Part shown: positions 17,066 through 25,731 of the stretch, one piece after another
Position numbering within the stretch: position 1 is the first letter of the stretch
Layout of the letters: each line of letters opens with the position of its first letter
Assembly (NCBI RefSeq): GCF_944324525.1
Contig: NZ_CALUWS010000002.1
Location: forward strand, 1 to 64,000
DNA: 64,000 nt
Reading direction: 5' to 3'
Source: an uncultured Desulfovibrio sp.
GTDB lineage: Bacteria > Desulfobacterota > Desulfovibrionia > Desulfovibrionales > Desulfovibrionaceae
Position numbers and translations under genes: made by a program
Notes under the pieces: model-generated
What the model saw: only the letters and a program-made list of their open reading frames with translations
Database searches by the model: none
What the model was told of the DNA's origin: nothing

Positions 17066-18781
17066 ATGGACAGCTATTATCAGCGAGAACTTTCCGTCCT
17101 GCGTGAGGACGCGCAGGCCTTCGGACGGCGCTATCCGGCGCTGGCCCCCATGATGCAGCCCGGCACGGACCCCGATGTGGAGCGCATCCTCGAAGGCGTG
17201 GCCTATCTCTGCGGCCGCATCCGGCAACGGCTGGACCAGACGGCCCCGGAACTGCTCCAGACGCTGCTGCGCCTGACCTTCCCCCACGCCGTCCTGCCCA
17301 CGCCCTCCACGACCCTCATGGCCTTCACGCCGCGCCAGGATCTGCGCGAGCCGCTGCATCTGCCGCGCGGCACGGAGCTTGCCTCCCGGCCCGTGGACGG
17401 CGTCCCCTGCATCTACACGCTGGATGCCGAAGCGGACGTCCTGCCCCTGCATATCCGCGGGACAGTCTGCGAGCGCCGCAACGAGACCTCCCTCGTCCTT
17501 GGCCTGCATCTTCAGTGCGGCGTCCCCCTGACGGCCCTGCGCGGCACGCCCCCGCGCCTCTATCTTGCCGCCCCCTATGCCGAGGCCGTACAGCAGTACC
17601 ATGCCCTGCGCCAGGGGCTGCGCCGCGTGGAGGTCGTCATGGGGCAGACCGTCCTGCCCCTGCCCACGGACGCCCTGCAGCCGCTGTCCGTCACGCCCGA
17701 TGACGGCCGCCTTGCCGCCGGACGCGGGCTGGCCCGTGCTTATATGGCCCTGCACCGCTATTTCCTCCAGCCGCAGCAGCTCCTGTTTTTCCGTCTGCGG
17801 GGCCTGGAACGGCTGACGCTGCCGTCCGACGCCGCCGCCTGCGAGCTGCGCTTCCATCTGCAGGGCGAGGCCGTGCGCAACGTGCAGTTCCGGGAAGACG
17901 CCTTCCAGCTCAACGTCTTCCCCGCCAGCAACATCTGCCGGGTGTCCTCCGAGCCGGTCAACGTCACCCATACGCAGGAGGAGTACGTCCTGCGCCCGCA
18001 GGACGGCGTGCGCCGTACCCTGGACATCCTTTCCGTGGAGCAGGCGACGGCCCTTTTCCCCGGCGGACGCACGGAGATCTTCACGAGCTTCGAGGCCGCC
18101 GATCCGCAGCGGGAAGGCGGCCTGTACCAGCTGCGCTGCCGCCTGTCGCCGGTCAGCGGCGAACCGGAGCATCTCATCATGCCGCTCTACCGGCGCGATG
18201 CCGCCATGAACACCCAGCCCTTCACCCTGGCGCTCCGCTTGCGCTGCTGCAATACGGCGCAGCCCGCCCGGCTGCAGGTAGGGGACATCTGCGAGGCGAC
18301 GGACACTTCGCCCAGTCTGGCCAGTTTCCGCAACATCCTGGCCCCCACCCCCACGCTGCCGCGCCCGCGGGACGAGTCGCTGCTCTGGCGCTTCGTGGGG
18401 CACATCAATGCCAATCTGCTCTCGCTGGCCTCCCCGCAGGCCCTGCGCGGCCTGCTCGCGCTCTATCTGCCGCCGCCGGAGTCCGCCCCGGAACTGTTCA
18501 CGGCCAACCGCCGCCGCTGCGACGCCGTGCGCGGCTTCTCCTCCGTGCCCCGGGAGCGGCTTTTCCGTGGCCGCCTGCTGCGCGGGCATGAGCTGCACCT
18601 TGCCCTGAACCGGGAAGGCTTCACGTCAGCGGGAGACGCCTATCTGTTCTGCAACGCGCTGGACGACCTGCTTTCCGAGTTCTCCCTGCTCAACAACTAC
18701 ACCCAGCTGCACGTCACGCTGGCAAACGAAAACGCGACATGGTCATGGACGCCGCATCTGGGCACGCGCCCGCTGATCTGA
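17066..18781 (+). CDS. tssF: T6SS baseplate protein TssF
   Basis: The 571-aa TssF (VasA/ImpG family) is a baseplate wedge component together with TssG, TssE and TssK. The N-terminus YYQRELSVLREDAQAFGRRYPALAPMM is the family hallmark, followed by DPDVERILEGVAYLCGRI and the FPHAVLPTPS segment. The C-terminus has the expected FSLLNNYTQLHV motif. It begins 6 nt after the preceding gene and overlaps tssG by 43 nt, so the pair is tightly coupled. Confidence 0.95.
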   Translation: MDSYYQRELSVLREDAQAFGRRYPALAPMMQPGTDPDVERILEGVAYLCGRIRQRLDQTAPELLQTLLRLTFPHAVLPTPSTTLMAFTPRQDLREPLHLPRGTELASRPVDGVPCIYTLDAEADVLPLHIRGTVCERRNETSLVLGLHLQCGVPLTALRGTPPRLYLAAPYAEAVQQYHALRQGLRRVEVVMGQTVLPLPTDALQPLSVTPDDGRLAAGRGLARAYMALHRYFLQPQQLLFFRLRGLERLTLPSDAAACELRFHLQGEAVRNVQFREDAFQLNVFPASNICRVSSEPVNVTHTQEEYVLRPQDGVRRTLDILSVEQATALFPGGRTEIFTSFEAADPQREGGLYQLRCRLSPVSGEPEHLIMPLYRRDAAMNTQPFTLALRLRCCNTAQPARLQVGDICEATDTSPSLASFRNILAPTPTLPRPRDESLLWRFVGHINANLLSLASPQALRGLLALYLPPPESAPELFTANRRRCDAVRGFSSVPRERLFRGRLLRGHELHLALNREGFTSAGDAYLFCNALDDLLSEFSLLNNYTQLHVTLANENATWSWTPHLGTRPLI

Positions 18782-19743
18782 GCGGGCTGCTGCGCGGGCA
18801 TCTCCGGGAACTGACGCTCGGACAGGCCCTCCGCCTGCTGGATTGGGCTCACGCCGAGTCTCCGGATCTGCCGTCCTTTGAGAAGGACATCGCCATCCGG
18901 CCGCATCTTTCGCTGGCCTTCCCCGCGGCCGACATCACGGAGATACGGACGCCGCCGGCCGGCCCGCCGGCCTGGCAGCTGACCACGACCCTGCTGGGCC
19001 TCTACGGCACCATGGGGCCTCTGCCGACCTTCTACACCGAAGAGCTGCTGGACGAGGCGCGCGCTGACGAAAGCCTGAGCCGGGACTTCCTTGATATCCT
19101 CAATAACCGCCTCTACCACCTTCTGTACGCCGCCGAGCGGCAGAACCGGCTGGCGCGGCGGCTGACCGAGCATGGCGATCAGCGGGCGGCGCACTTGCTC
19201 CACTGCCTCATGAGCCGCCCGGAGCACGGCGAGGCCATGCCGTCCATCGCCACGACGGAGCTGCTCGTCTGCCGTCATCGTTCGGCCCTGCGGCTGCAAC
19301 GATCCCTGGCCGCGTTGCTGCGGCGCGCCGATGTGCGCGTGGAGGAATGCGTGGAACGGCGCGTCCCCATCGCGACGGAACAGCGCTGCCGCCCGGGCGC
19401 GGCCAATGCCGTACTGGGCGAGAGCGCCGTACTCGGCAGTGAGCTGCGGGACAGTACGGGGCTTTTCCGCATCCATCTGGATGCCGTACTCCCCGAGGAG
19501 ATGCCCGACTTTTTGCATGGCGGTCAAAGCTGCCGCCGCATCGAAGAACATGTGCGGGAATATGTGCGGCACTCGCTGGAATTCGAGCTCGTGCTGCATC
19601 CCGCGCCCTGCCCCCCGCGCCGGACGGAGCTGGGCAGGAACAGCCGCCTGGGCTTTTTCCTCGGGGATACGTCCCGCCGCGCCGTGGTGATCGTACGGAA
19701 AAAAGAGACCGGCAACCCGCAAGAGGCCGCCATATGGAAATGA
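18739..19743 (+). CDS. tssG: T6SS baseplate protein TssG
   Basis: The 334-aa TssG (ImpH/VasB family) forms the TssFG wedge subcomplex of the baseplate. Supporting motifs are LGQALRLLDWAHAE near the start, the conserved LLGLYGTMGPLPTFYTEELL block, and FLDILNNRLYHLLY. It starts inside tssF (43-nt overlap, ATG 18739 or 18745) and overlaps the next gene by 10 nt, indicating translational coupling on both sides. Confidence 0.95.
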   Translation: MVMDAASGHAPADLSGLLRGHLRELTLGQALRLLDWAHAESPDLPSFEKDIAIRPHLSLAFPAADITEIRTPPAGPPAWQLTTTLLGLYGTMGPLPTFYTEELLDEARADESLSRDFLDILNNRLYHLLYAAERQNRLARRLTEHGDQRAAHLLHCLMSRPEHGEAMPSIATTELLVCRHRSALRLQRSLAALLRRADVRVEECVERRVPIATEQRCRPGAANAVLGESAVLGSELRDSTGLFRIHLDAVLPEEMPDFLHGGQSCRRIEEHVREYVRHSLEFELVLHPAPCPPRRTELGRNSRLGFFLGDTSRRAVVIVRKKETGNPQEAAIWK

Positions 19744-22577
19744 TCAAGCCGGATACGCTGTTCTGCTCGTCCCAGCCGCTGGACTGGCGGGGAGCCCCGC
19801 ACCACGCGTTCAGCGCCCTGCTGGGCATCGACCTGCGCACAGGGGGAGTCCTGGCCGCCGAGGCGGCGCTGGCCGCCGCCATGACCGCCCTGCCGCCGGG
19901 CTGCCGTCTGGACGCGGGCATCCCCAAACAGGATGCGGAATGGCTGCTGGCCGGCACGGTCACGCCGCAGGCCCGCGAGGGCGGCGTCATCGAGATACGG
20001 GTGGGGAGGAGCCGCCGCCGATTCCTGATCAAGGCCGCCCCGGACGGCAGGCCCGTTCCCCTGACCTGGGAAGTGACGGCCTTCGATCCGGCAGGCAATC
20101 CCCTGGGCAGCAAGGACGCGCCCCTGCTTTCCGATCCCGCCCTGCCGCACGGCGCGCCCGCCTGTCCGCTGCCGCTGGGCGCGTGGCCCTGCCGCATGAA
20201 AGATCTGGGGACCTATGACGCCCGCTGGCTGCAAACGCGCTGGCCCGGTCTGCCGGATGACGCGGACTGGCATTTCTTCAACGAGGCGCAACCCCAGCAG
20301 CGCCTGCCCGGCGGGCTGCGCGGGGATGAGGAGATCTTTCTTTCCGCCTTCGGTCCGGAAACGCCCGAACAGCATGTCCGCCTGCCCGGCGTGCGCCTGC
20401 GGCTGGAGGTGCTGCGCACGGGAGAGAACGCATGGAAAGGGCAGGCCATCGCCGCGGATACGCTCTGGCTGTTCCCCGTGGAACGGACGGCCGTCATCTG
20501 CTGGCACGCCCTCGTTCCCTGCGCGGATGAGAAACCCTCCGACATCGCCGCGGCCCGCTTCCTCCTTTCGCCCGAGCAGGCGGCAAGCGCGCCCCCGCCC
20601 GCCGCGCCCCCGGCGGGGACGTCCGTCCCCCCGGCGGAACAAACGGCAGCTGCCGAATCGCCTGCGCAAGGAATGAGCGCCGCCGGCATGACGGCCGCCG
20701 CGGTCGCCGGGACGGCCGTTGCCGGCGTCGCCGCTGCCGCCGCCTCGTCCGCCGCAAGCTCGGGAGAGGATGCCGCCGCGCCTGAAAGCGCCCCCCGGCC
20801 AGCGCCCGCCCCGTCCCCGGCTCCGCTCACTCAGGCGGAGATGGCCGCGGCGCTCCACGCCGATCTGGAGGAGAGCCTGCCCGAATTCAATGCCGCACTG
20901 GCTCAGGCCGGCCTGCCGCCCCTCACGCCGGAGCAGATCGCCGAGACCCGGCAGCATCTCGACCGCCTGAGCGCCGAGACCGCCACCCTGCAGGCAAGCC
21001 CTCCGCCGCCGTCGCTGGACGAACAACTGCAGCGGGCGGGCCTTTCCGAGGAGCGCATCGCCGCCGTCAATGCGGCGCTGGAGCTGGAGCTGCCCGATCC
21101 CACGGAACATACCGATGCCGCAGCCTGGCAGGCCGCGAGCGCGGCCTTTCTTGCCCGCTTTTCCGCGCTGATGCAGCCTCCGGCCGGCCTCACCGACTCC
21201 ATGTCGCAGATGCTGCACCTCATGGGGCCGGAAGGAGAGGCGAGCCTCAAGGCCATGAGCGGCAATCTGCCCAATACGCCCAGCGCCGCCCTGCAGAAGG
21301 CCGGCATGAGCCCCGCCGCGGCCGACCGACTGCTGGAACTGCTGGACGATGCGCCGGACGATCTCGACGAGCTTACGGCCTATGCGCCTCTGCTGGAAGC
21401 GGGCGCGGGCTTCCCGCCAGGCTCGGTCTCCGAACATATCGAACGCTACCGGGCGGCGCTCAGGGAGCTTGAGGGCCAGGCCGGGAAGCAGGCCCCGCCC
21501 GCGCCCGCCGCCGACAGCCCGGCCCAGGCCGCTGCCGCCTCCGCTCAGGCGGACACGCCGGAAACGCCGTCCCCCGAAACGCAGGCCGCCCCCGCCCAGA
21601 CGGCGCAGGAACGAGACGGCGGAGCGCCGCCCGAAGCAGCCGCAGCCGGTGGCGCGACATCCGCCGATGCGCCGCCCTCCCGCGCGGCACTTGTCGCCGT
21701 GCTGGCCGCCGGGGGATCGCTGGCCGGGCTTTCCCTGGTCGGGGCCGATCTTTCCGGGCTGCGGCTCGACGGCCAGCAGCTTGCCGGGGCCGACCTTTCC
21801 GGGGCCGACCTGCGCGGGGCCTCTCTGGTGGATGCCGATCTGCGCGGCGCAAAACTGACCGGGGCCGACGCGTCCGAGGCCTGTTTCCTCCGCGCCCGCC
21901 TGCAACAGGCCGACCTCCGCCAGTTCCGCGCGGTGGATGCGGATTTCAGCGCGGCGGATCTGACCGAGGCCGACGCGTCCGGGGCCGATTTTTCCTCCGC
22001 CCTCTTCCACGAAAGCCGCGCCTCCGGCCTGCGTGCCCCGCAGGCCCGACTGGAGCAGGCCCGCCTGCGCCACACCGATCTTTCCGGGGCCGACCTTTCC
22101 GGCACGAACCTGCGCGCCGCCGACATGCACGGCCTGCTTCTGGATCATGCCCGCCTGAACGGAGCCGACCTTGCCGCCGCCGCCCTTGGGCATGGCACCC
22201 GGGCGTCCCAGGCCGACTTTACGGGAGCCGTTCTTGCCGGCAGCATGTGGACGGCCGTTCCCGCGCCGCGTGCCGTCTTTCGCCGGGCAACCGCCGACAA
22301 CGCCGGTTTCCTGGACTGCGACTTTGCCGCCGCCGACTGGGATGCCGTCCGCGCCCGTCAGGCCGACTTCACCCGCAGCTCCCTGCACGGGGCCAGCCTG
22401 CAGCGCGCCGACCTTTTCGAGGCCTCCCTGCGCGAGACCCGCCTGCACGGCGCGGATGCCCGAGGGGCCAACCTTTACGGAGCCGACCTCTACCGGCTCG
22501 GCCTTGACGGGAGCAGCCGCCTCGATGACGCCGACATCACGGGAACCATCCTGGCGGCTCGCAAAAAGCACGCGTAG
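19734..22577 (+). CDS. DUF2169 T6SS accessory protein fused to pentapeptide repeats
   Basis: The product is 947 aa. Residues 1 to about 275 match DUF2169, a T6SS accessory family usually encoded near VgrG and PAAR proteins (QPLDWRG; DADWHFFNEAQPQQRLPGG). Residues about 280-365 are an Ala/Pro linker. Residues about 365-650 are helical and Ala/Leu-rich. From about 655 to the end there are many A(D/N)LxX pentapeptide units (GADLSGADLRGASL), which fold as a right-handed quadrilateral beta helix. The fusion suggests an adaptor that loads or extends the spike, with the pentapeptide part as cargo or scaffold. It overlaps tssG by 10 nt. The TAG stop abuts a large hairpin related to repeat B. Confidence 0.88.
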   Translation: MEMIKPDTLFCSSQPLDWRGAPHHAFSALLGIDLRTGGVLAAEAALAAAMTALPPGCRLDAGIPKQDAEWLLAGTVTPQAREGGVIEIRVGRSRRRFLIKAAPDGRPVPLTWEVTAFDPAGNPLGSKDAPLLSDPALPHGAPACPLPLGAWPCRMKDLGTYDARWLQTRWPGLPDDADWHFFNEAQPQQRLPGGLRGDEEIFLSAFGPETPEQHVRLPGVRLRLEVLRTGENAWKGQAIAADTLWLFPVERTAVICWHALVPCADEKPSDIAAARFLLSPEQAASAPPPAAPPAGTSVPPAEQTAAAESPAQGMSAAGMTAAAVAGTAVAGVAAAAASSAASSGEDAAAPESAPRPAPAPSPAPLTQAEMAAALHADLEESLPEFNAALAQAGLPPLTPEQIAETRQHLDRLSAETATLQASPPPPSLDEQLQRAGLSEERIAAVNAALELELPDPTEHTDAAAWQAASAAFLARFSALMQPPAGLTDSMSQMLHLMGPEGEASLKAMSGNLPNTPSAALQKAGMSPAAADRLLELLDDAPDDLDELTAYAPLLEAGAGFPPGSVSEHIERYRAALRELEGQAGKQAPPAPAADSPAQAAAASAQADTPETPSPETQAAPAQTAQERDGGAPPEAAAAGGATSADAPPSRAALVAVLAAGGSLAGLSLVGADLSGLRLDGQQLAGADLSGADLRGASLVDADLRGAKLTGADASEACFLRARLQQADLRQFRAVDADFSAADLTEADASGADFSSALFHESRASGLRAPQARLEQARLRHTDLSGADLSGTNLRAADMHGLLLDHARLNGADLAAAALGHGTRASQADFTGAVLAGSMWTAVPAPRAVFRRATADNAGFLDCDFAAADWDAVRARQADFTRSSLHGASLQRADLFEASLRETRLHGADARGANLYGADLYRLGLDGSSRLDDADITGTILAARKKHA

Positions 22578-22598
22578 GTCTGGCGGCATGCTCTTTTT

Positions 22599-22651
22599 CC
22601 GGGGGAAGGGAACCCCCTTGGCTTGCGCGCAAGGGGGTTCCCTTCCCCCGG
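22599..22651 (+). terminator. perfect 22-bp inverted repeat (repeat B-related)
   Basis: The two arms at 22599-22620 and 22630-22651 are perfect reverse complements (CCGGGGGAAGGGAACCCCCTTG) with a 9-nt loop. The GGGGAAGGGAACCCC core and the following CCCCATCC...CCCAACGCGCC match repeat B, so this is probably a B copy with lost ends (copy 2, about 22575-22680). It has no T-run afterwards but would form a very stable RNA hairpin between two pentapeptide genes. Confidence 0.7.
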
Positions 22652-22840
22652 CCCCATCCTTCCCCCAACGCGCCTTACCCTGGAGGATGGAATGGACCGG
22701 GACAGGCAACAGCTTTCCCGTGCTGCTGGTCCCCCGGAGGCGGGAAAGGCAGGAGCGAGGGTGCCTTGCCACATCATCTTGTGGGGGAGTGCCTCCCTTT
22801 TGTGGACAGCGCTTCGCACGGAGGGCATCCATCAGATTCA

Positions 22841-22959
22841 GGAGCGTTCCACCGTGGGAAAAGGCAAAACAGACCCAGAGTGCGCGGAAAAACCGCGTTT
22901 TCCGCGAAACGACAGGCTGTAAGGTTTGGACGCGAAGCATTTCAAACGGAAAATGCTCT
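22841..22959 (+). repeat. repeat A, copy 3 (degenerate left part)
   Basis: The right two thirds match well: GCGCGGAAAAACCGCGTTTTCCGCGAAACGACAGGC..., then TTTCAAACGGAAAATGCTCT. The left end (GGAGCGTTCCACCGTGGGAAAAGG) is diverged and the GGCGGCGGC stretch is missing. Copy 3 ends 15 nt before the ATG of the pentapeptide gene. Nothing coding is seen in 22578-22974. Confidence 0.75.
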
Positions 22960-22974
22960 CAAGAGAGGATCGGT

Positions 22975-23877
22975 ATGCAAAAAAACTTTGCCGATGCCGT
23001 GCTGGAGCATCGCGACTGGAGCGGGGCGGATCTGCGCGATGCGGATTTCACGCGTGCGCGTCTGCGCGGCTGCCGCTTTGACGGCGCGGACCTCAGCGAT
23101 GCCGTCTTTGATGAGGCCGAGCTTGAGGACTGTACCTTTCGCACCGCCCGGCTGACCGGCGCAAGCTTTACCCGTGCCGCACTGCGCGGCGTGCGGCTGG
23201 ACGATGCCCTCCTTGAACGCGCCTTTTTGCTGGACTGCCGGCTTGAAGACGTCCAGTGGCCCGGCGTGACGCTTTCACGGGCGACCCTGCGCGGTCTTGC
23301 CGGCCTGCCGCCGCTGGAAAACGCCGTGGCCCACAAGCTGCACTGCCTCGACTGCAGGCTTGACGCCTTGCGTTTCCGCCGTGTCGCTGCTAAACTCGTC
23401 ACCCTGCAAGGGTGCTCCTGCCGGGCCCTCGAAGCCGAAGACTGCGAGCTGGAGCAACTTATTGCCATGCATACCGATCTGTCTGGCGCGCGTTTCAGCC
23501 GTTGCCGTCTGGACAGGGCCGGGCTCATGGGCAGCGACCTTTCCGGGAGCCGTTTTGCGGCGTGCAGCCTTGTGCAGGCGCATCTTGCCGGCGCGGATCT
23601 TCGGGCTGCCGTCTGGCAGGATGTCGATGCCCGGCAGGCGATCTGTTCCCATGCGGACATGGAAGGAGCCTGCCTGTCCCGTATCCGTCTGGAAATGGCG
23701 GACCTTTCGCACGTCAACGCCTGTCGCGCCGATCTGCGGGGAGCCGACCTGCGCGCGGCCGACCTTCACGCCGCCCGGATGGATGGCTGCGCTCTTGACG
23801 GCGCTCGTCTTGAAGCTGCCCGCCCGACGGATCCGGCACGCCTCAAGGCCGAACGCTTTTCCGCCATGCCAGTTTGA
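22975..23877 (+). CDS. pentapeptide-repeat protein (T6SS-linked)
   Basis: The product is 300 aa and consists almost entirely of pentapeptide units (WSGADLRDADFTRARLRG at the start; CRADLRGADLRAADLHAARM near the end), interrupted around residues 95-140. ATG 22975 has AGAGAGGA at 22963-22969. It is cytoplasmic by sequence, with no signal. It sits between the DUF2169-pentapeptide fusion and DUF3540. It could be an adaptor, a spike-associated cargo or an effector. Pentapeptide proteins in other settings mimic DNA and bind gyrase, but nothing here shows that. Confidence 0.85.
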   Translation: MQKNFADAVLEHRDWSGADLRDADFTRARLRGCRFDGADLSDAVFDEAELEDCTFRTARLTGASFTRAALRGVRLDDALLERAFLLDCRLEDVQWPGVTLSRATLRGLAGLPPLENAVAHKLHCLDCRLDALRFRRVAAKLVTLQGCSCRALEAEDCELEQLIAMHTDLSGARFSRCRLDRAGLMGSDLSGSRFAACSLVQAHLAGADLRAAVWQDVDARQAICSHADMEGACLSRIRLEMADLSHVNACRADLRGADLRAADLHAARMDGCALDGARLEAARPTDPARLKAERFSAMPV

Positions 23878-23888
23878 GGTGACGGACG

Positions 23889-24485
23889 ATGGAAGCCCCT
23901 GTACTGACCTATGAAAACGGCCTCGCCACGGGAACGGTGCATTCCCGGCAGGGGGACGCGCTGCTGGTGGCCGGGCCATTCGGTCTGGTGCGCGCCCTGC
24001 GGGCCGACGGCTGCCTGCTGGCCCCGAACGTCCGGGATACGGTGCTGTTGGCCCTGCTGGACAATGGCGAAGCCTGGGTGATCAGCGTGCTGCGGCAAGC
24101 CGCCGGCGCAGCGCAGACGGAAAGCGAGCTATGCCTGCCGGAAAAGACGCGCCTGCACGGACGGCGGCTGACCCTGGAGGCCGAAGAACTGCGGCTGAAC
24201 GGGCGCAGCGTGGACATCCGGGCCGGGCTGCTCTCCCTTGGCGGACGCGTCCTCCTGCAGGGCTTTGCCGTGGTGCAGACCATCTGCCGCCATCTGCGGG
24301 AGCGCGCCCTGCGGCGCAGCGGCCGCTATGCCGCTCTGGAAGAGGATGTGCGCGACCTTGCCCACCGCTCGGCGGGCCGCGTCCGCAGCGAAGCGCGCAC
24401 CTCCTATCGCCTGCGTGCGGAACACGCCGACATCCGCGCCGCCGAACAGGTGGATATCGACGGACGGCACATCAAGGTAGGATAA
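23889..24485 (+). CDS. DUF3540 T6SS accessory protein
   Basis: The 198-aa product fits DUF3540, a family found beside DUF2169 and DUF4150 genes in T6SS loci. The N-terminal half is beta-rich (GTVHSRQGDALLVAGPFGLVRAL), resembling a short spike or OB element. The C-terminal half has repetitive beta then helix (LSLGGRVLLQGFAVVQTICRHLRERALRR) and ends RAAEQVDIDGRHIKVG. It starts 11 nt after the pentapeptide gene and ends 4 nt before the PAAR-like gene, so the three form a unit. Confidence 0.82.
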   Translation: MEAPVLTYENGLATGTVHSRQGDALLVAGPFGLVRALRADGCLLAPNVRDTVLLALLDNGEAWVISVLRQAAGAAQTESELCLPEKTRLHGRRLTLEAEELRLNGRSVDIRAGLLSLGGRVLLQGFAVVQTICRHLRERALRRSGRYAALEEDVRDLAHRSAGRVRSEARTSYRLRAEHADIRAAEQVDIDGRHIKVG

Positions 24486-24489
24486 CAGC

Positions 24490-24888
24490 ATGTTTGCGCT
24501 GACGCTCAGTGGCGGTACCTGCATGAGCACGCCGCCGGATGTCTGCAATACCCCTTCTCCCACCGGCGCCGTGCCCGTGCCCTACGTCAACATTTTCCAG
24601 TGCTCGCTGGTCACGCCCAATACGGCCTGTTCCAAGGTGTTCATCGACGGCGCGCCCGCGCTGCACCTCAAATCCGCCACCGCCCTTTCCAACGGCGACG
24701 AACCGGGCACCGGCGGCGGCGTGGCCTCGGGCAAGTTCATCGGCAAGGGCGAATTCACCAAGGGCTCGCAAAAAGTGACGCTGGAAGGCAAGGCCGCCGT
24801 CTCGCAGGGGGCGAGCACCAAGCATAATCAGGGAAACACCACGGGCATGTGCAGCATGGCCGCGCAAATGAAGGTGCAAATCGCCTAG
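24490..24888 (+). CDS. PAAR-like DUF4150 protein
   Basis: The 132-aa product belongs to the DUF4150 PAAR-like family that caps the VgrG spike with a sharp cone. Typical segments are CNTPSPTGAVPVPYVNIFQ, SKVFIDGAPALH, GDEPGTGGGVASGKFIGKGEF and QGNTTGMC. It has no C-terminal toxin extension, so any effector must bind it or VgrG separately. It lies 4 nt after DUF3540. Its TAG stop (24886-24888) is also the start of repeat B copy 3. Confidence 0.92.
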   Translation: MFALTLSGGTCMSTPPDVCNTPSPTGAVPVPYVNIFQCSLVTPNTACSKVFIDGAPALHLKSATALSNGDEPGTGGGVASGKFIGKGEFTKGSQKVTLEGKAAVSQGASTKHNQGNTTGMCSMAAQMKVQIA

Positions 24889-25116
24889 GGGCTGTCGGCA
24901 CAAATTTTACAAATAATTTCAATGGCTAAACAAAGCAATCTGCACATACCTCTCTTGCCTTTTGGTGAGGGCTTGCCGCATGCTCCCGACTCTTCCCCCG
25001 GTAAAAACGCGCTGGGGAGGGGATGGGGAGCTTGGGGAAAAGGAGCTCCCGCTCCCGCGCCGGCGGAGGGGGTCCCCTTTCCCCCAAACAAACAGCAAAC
25101 AGTGTCCCCGGCCCCT
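24886..25116 (-). repeat. repeat B, copy 3 (inverted, enters tssJ)
   Basis: On the minus strand this copy reads like copy 4. At the left edge TAGGGGCTGTCGGCACAAAT then TTTACAAATAATTTCAATGG matches the far end of copy 4. At the right edge CCCCAAACAAACAGCAAACAGTGTCCCCGGCCCC matches its start. The central CCCTTTTCCCC-type palindrome is present (GGGGATGGGGAGCTTGG; GGAGGGGGTCCCC). It occupies the whole gap between DUF4150 and tssJ and overlaps the proposed tssJ start. Confidence 0.8.
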
Positions 25117-25731
25117 GCTCGAGCCTTTCGCGGACAACGGCCCTGCCGTCCCCCGCTCTGCCTTTGCCTGCTGCTTCTCCTTTGTCTGCTCCCGCTTGGG
25201 GCCTGCGGCGGCGAGTCGCCGTCTCCCCAGCCCCCCGCGCCCGCACCGGCGGAAACCCCCAGCGGTGTGGTCTGGGGACTGGAACCCGGCGGCCTGCGTT
25301 GCCGTCTGGAAGCCTCCCCCGAGCTCAACCGCGACAACGACACCGCCCTCGGGCTGACCCTCTGTCTCTATCAGCTCAAGGAATATGACCAGTTCTCGAA
25401 CAAGGCCGCCAGCGCCGAGGGCCTGGACGAGCTGCTGCAGTGCCGGCCCGATGCGGCACAGGCCCAGAGCGCCCGTCTCTTCCAGCTCCAGCCCGGCGCG
25501 ACGCAGGACGTGGTCATGGACCGGGCCGAGCATGCCCGCTATCTCGGCGTGGTGGCAGGCTATACCCACCTTCGCCCGGATCAGTGCGCCGCCGTCCTGC
25601 CCTTTCCCGTGCATACGGAGAGCAAGGGCCTCATCTTTCGTTCTCCCGTCTACACCGCCGCCCCCGTGCAGGTGCTGATCCGTCTGGGAGAATCCTCCCT
25701 CAGCATCACAGGAGCCGAACGTGTACGATAG
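25102..25731 (+). CDS. tssJ: T6SS outer-membrane lipoprotein TssJ
   Basis: TssJ is an outer-membrane-anchored lipoprotein that binds TssM in the membrane complex. From GTG 25102 the product is 209 aa. It has a basic start (RAFRGQRPCRPP), a hydrophobic core of Leu/Cys, and a lipobox LPLGAC. After a Pro-rich spacer comes the transthyretin-like TssJ fold (NRDNDTALGLTLCLYQLK; DEYLQF-like region). The frame stays open upstream to ATG 24922, but that part is repeat B sequence and would bury the signal peptide about 85 residues in. No good SD precedes either start, so the start is uncertain. It overlaps tssK by 11 nt. Confidence 0.85.
   Translation: MSPAPARAFRGQRPCRPPLCLCLLLLLCLLPLGACGGESPSPQPPAPAPAETPSGVVWGLEPGGLRCRLEASPELNRDNDTALGLTLCLYQLKEYDQFSNKAASAEGLDELLQCRPDAAQAQSARLFQLQPGATQDVVMDRAEHARYLGVVAGYTHLRPDQCAAVLPFPVHTESKGLIFRSPVYTAAPVQVLIRLGESSLSITGAERVR

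Noticed and set aside
19524..22940. 1138-residue minus-strand open frame opposite the DUF2169-pentapeptide gene
   Set aside because: It mirrors the repetitive GC-rich pentapeptide codons of the real gene, giving false repeats; it has no start signal or recognisable domain.
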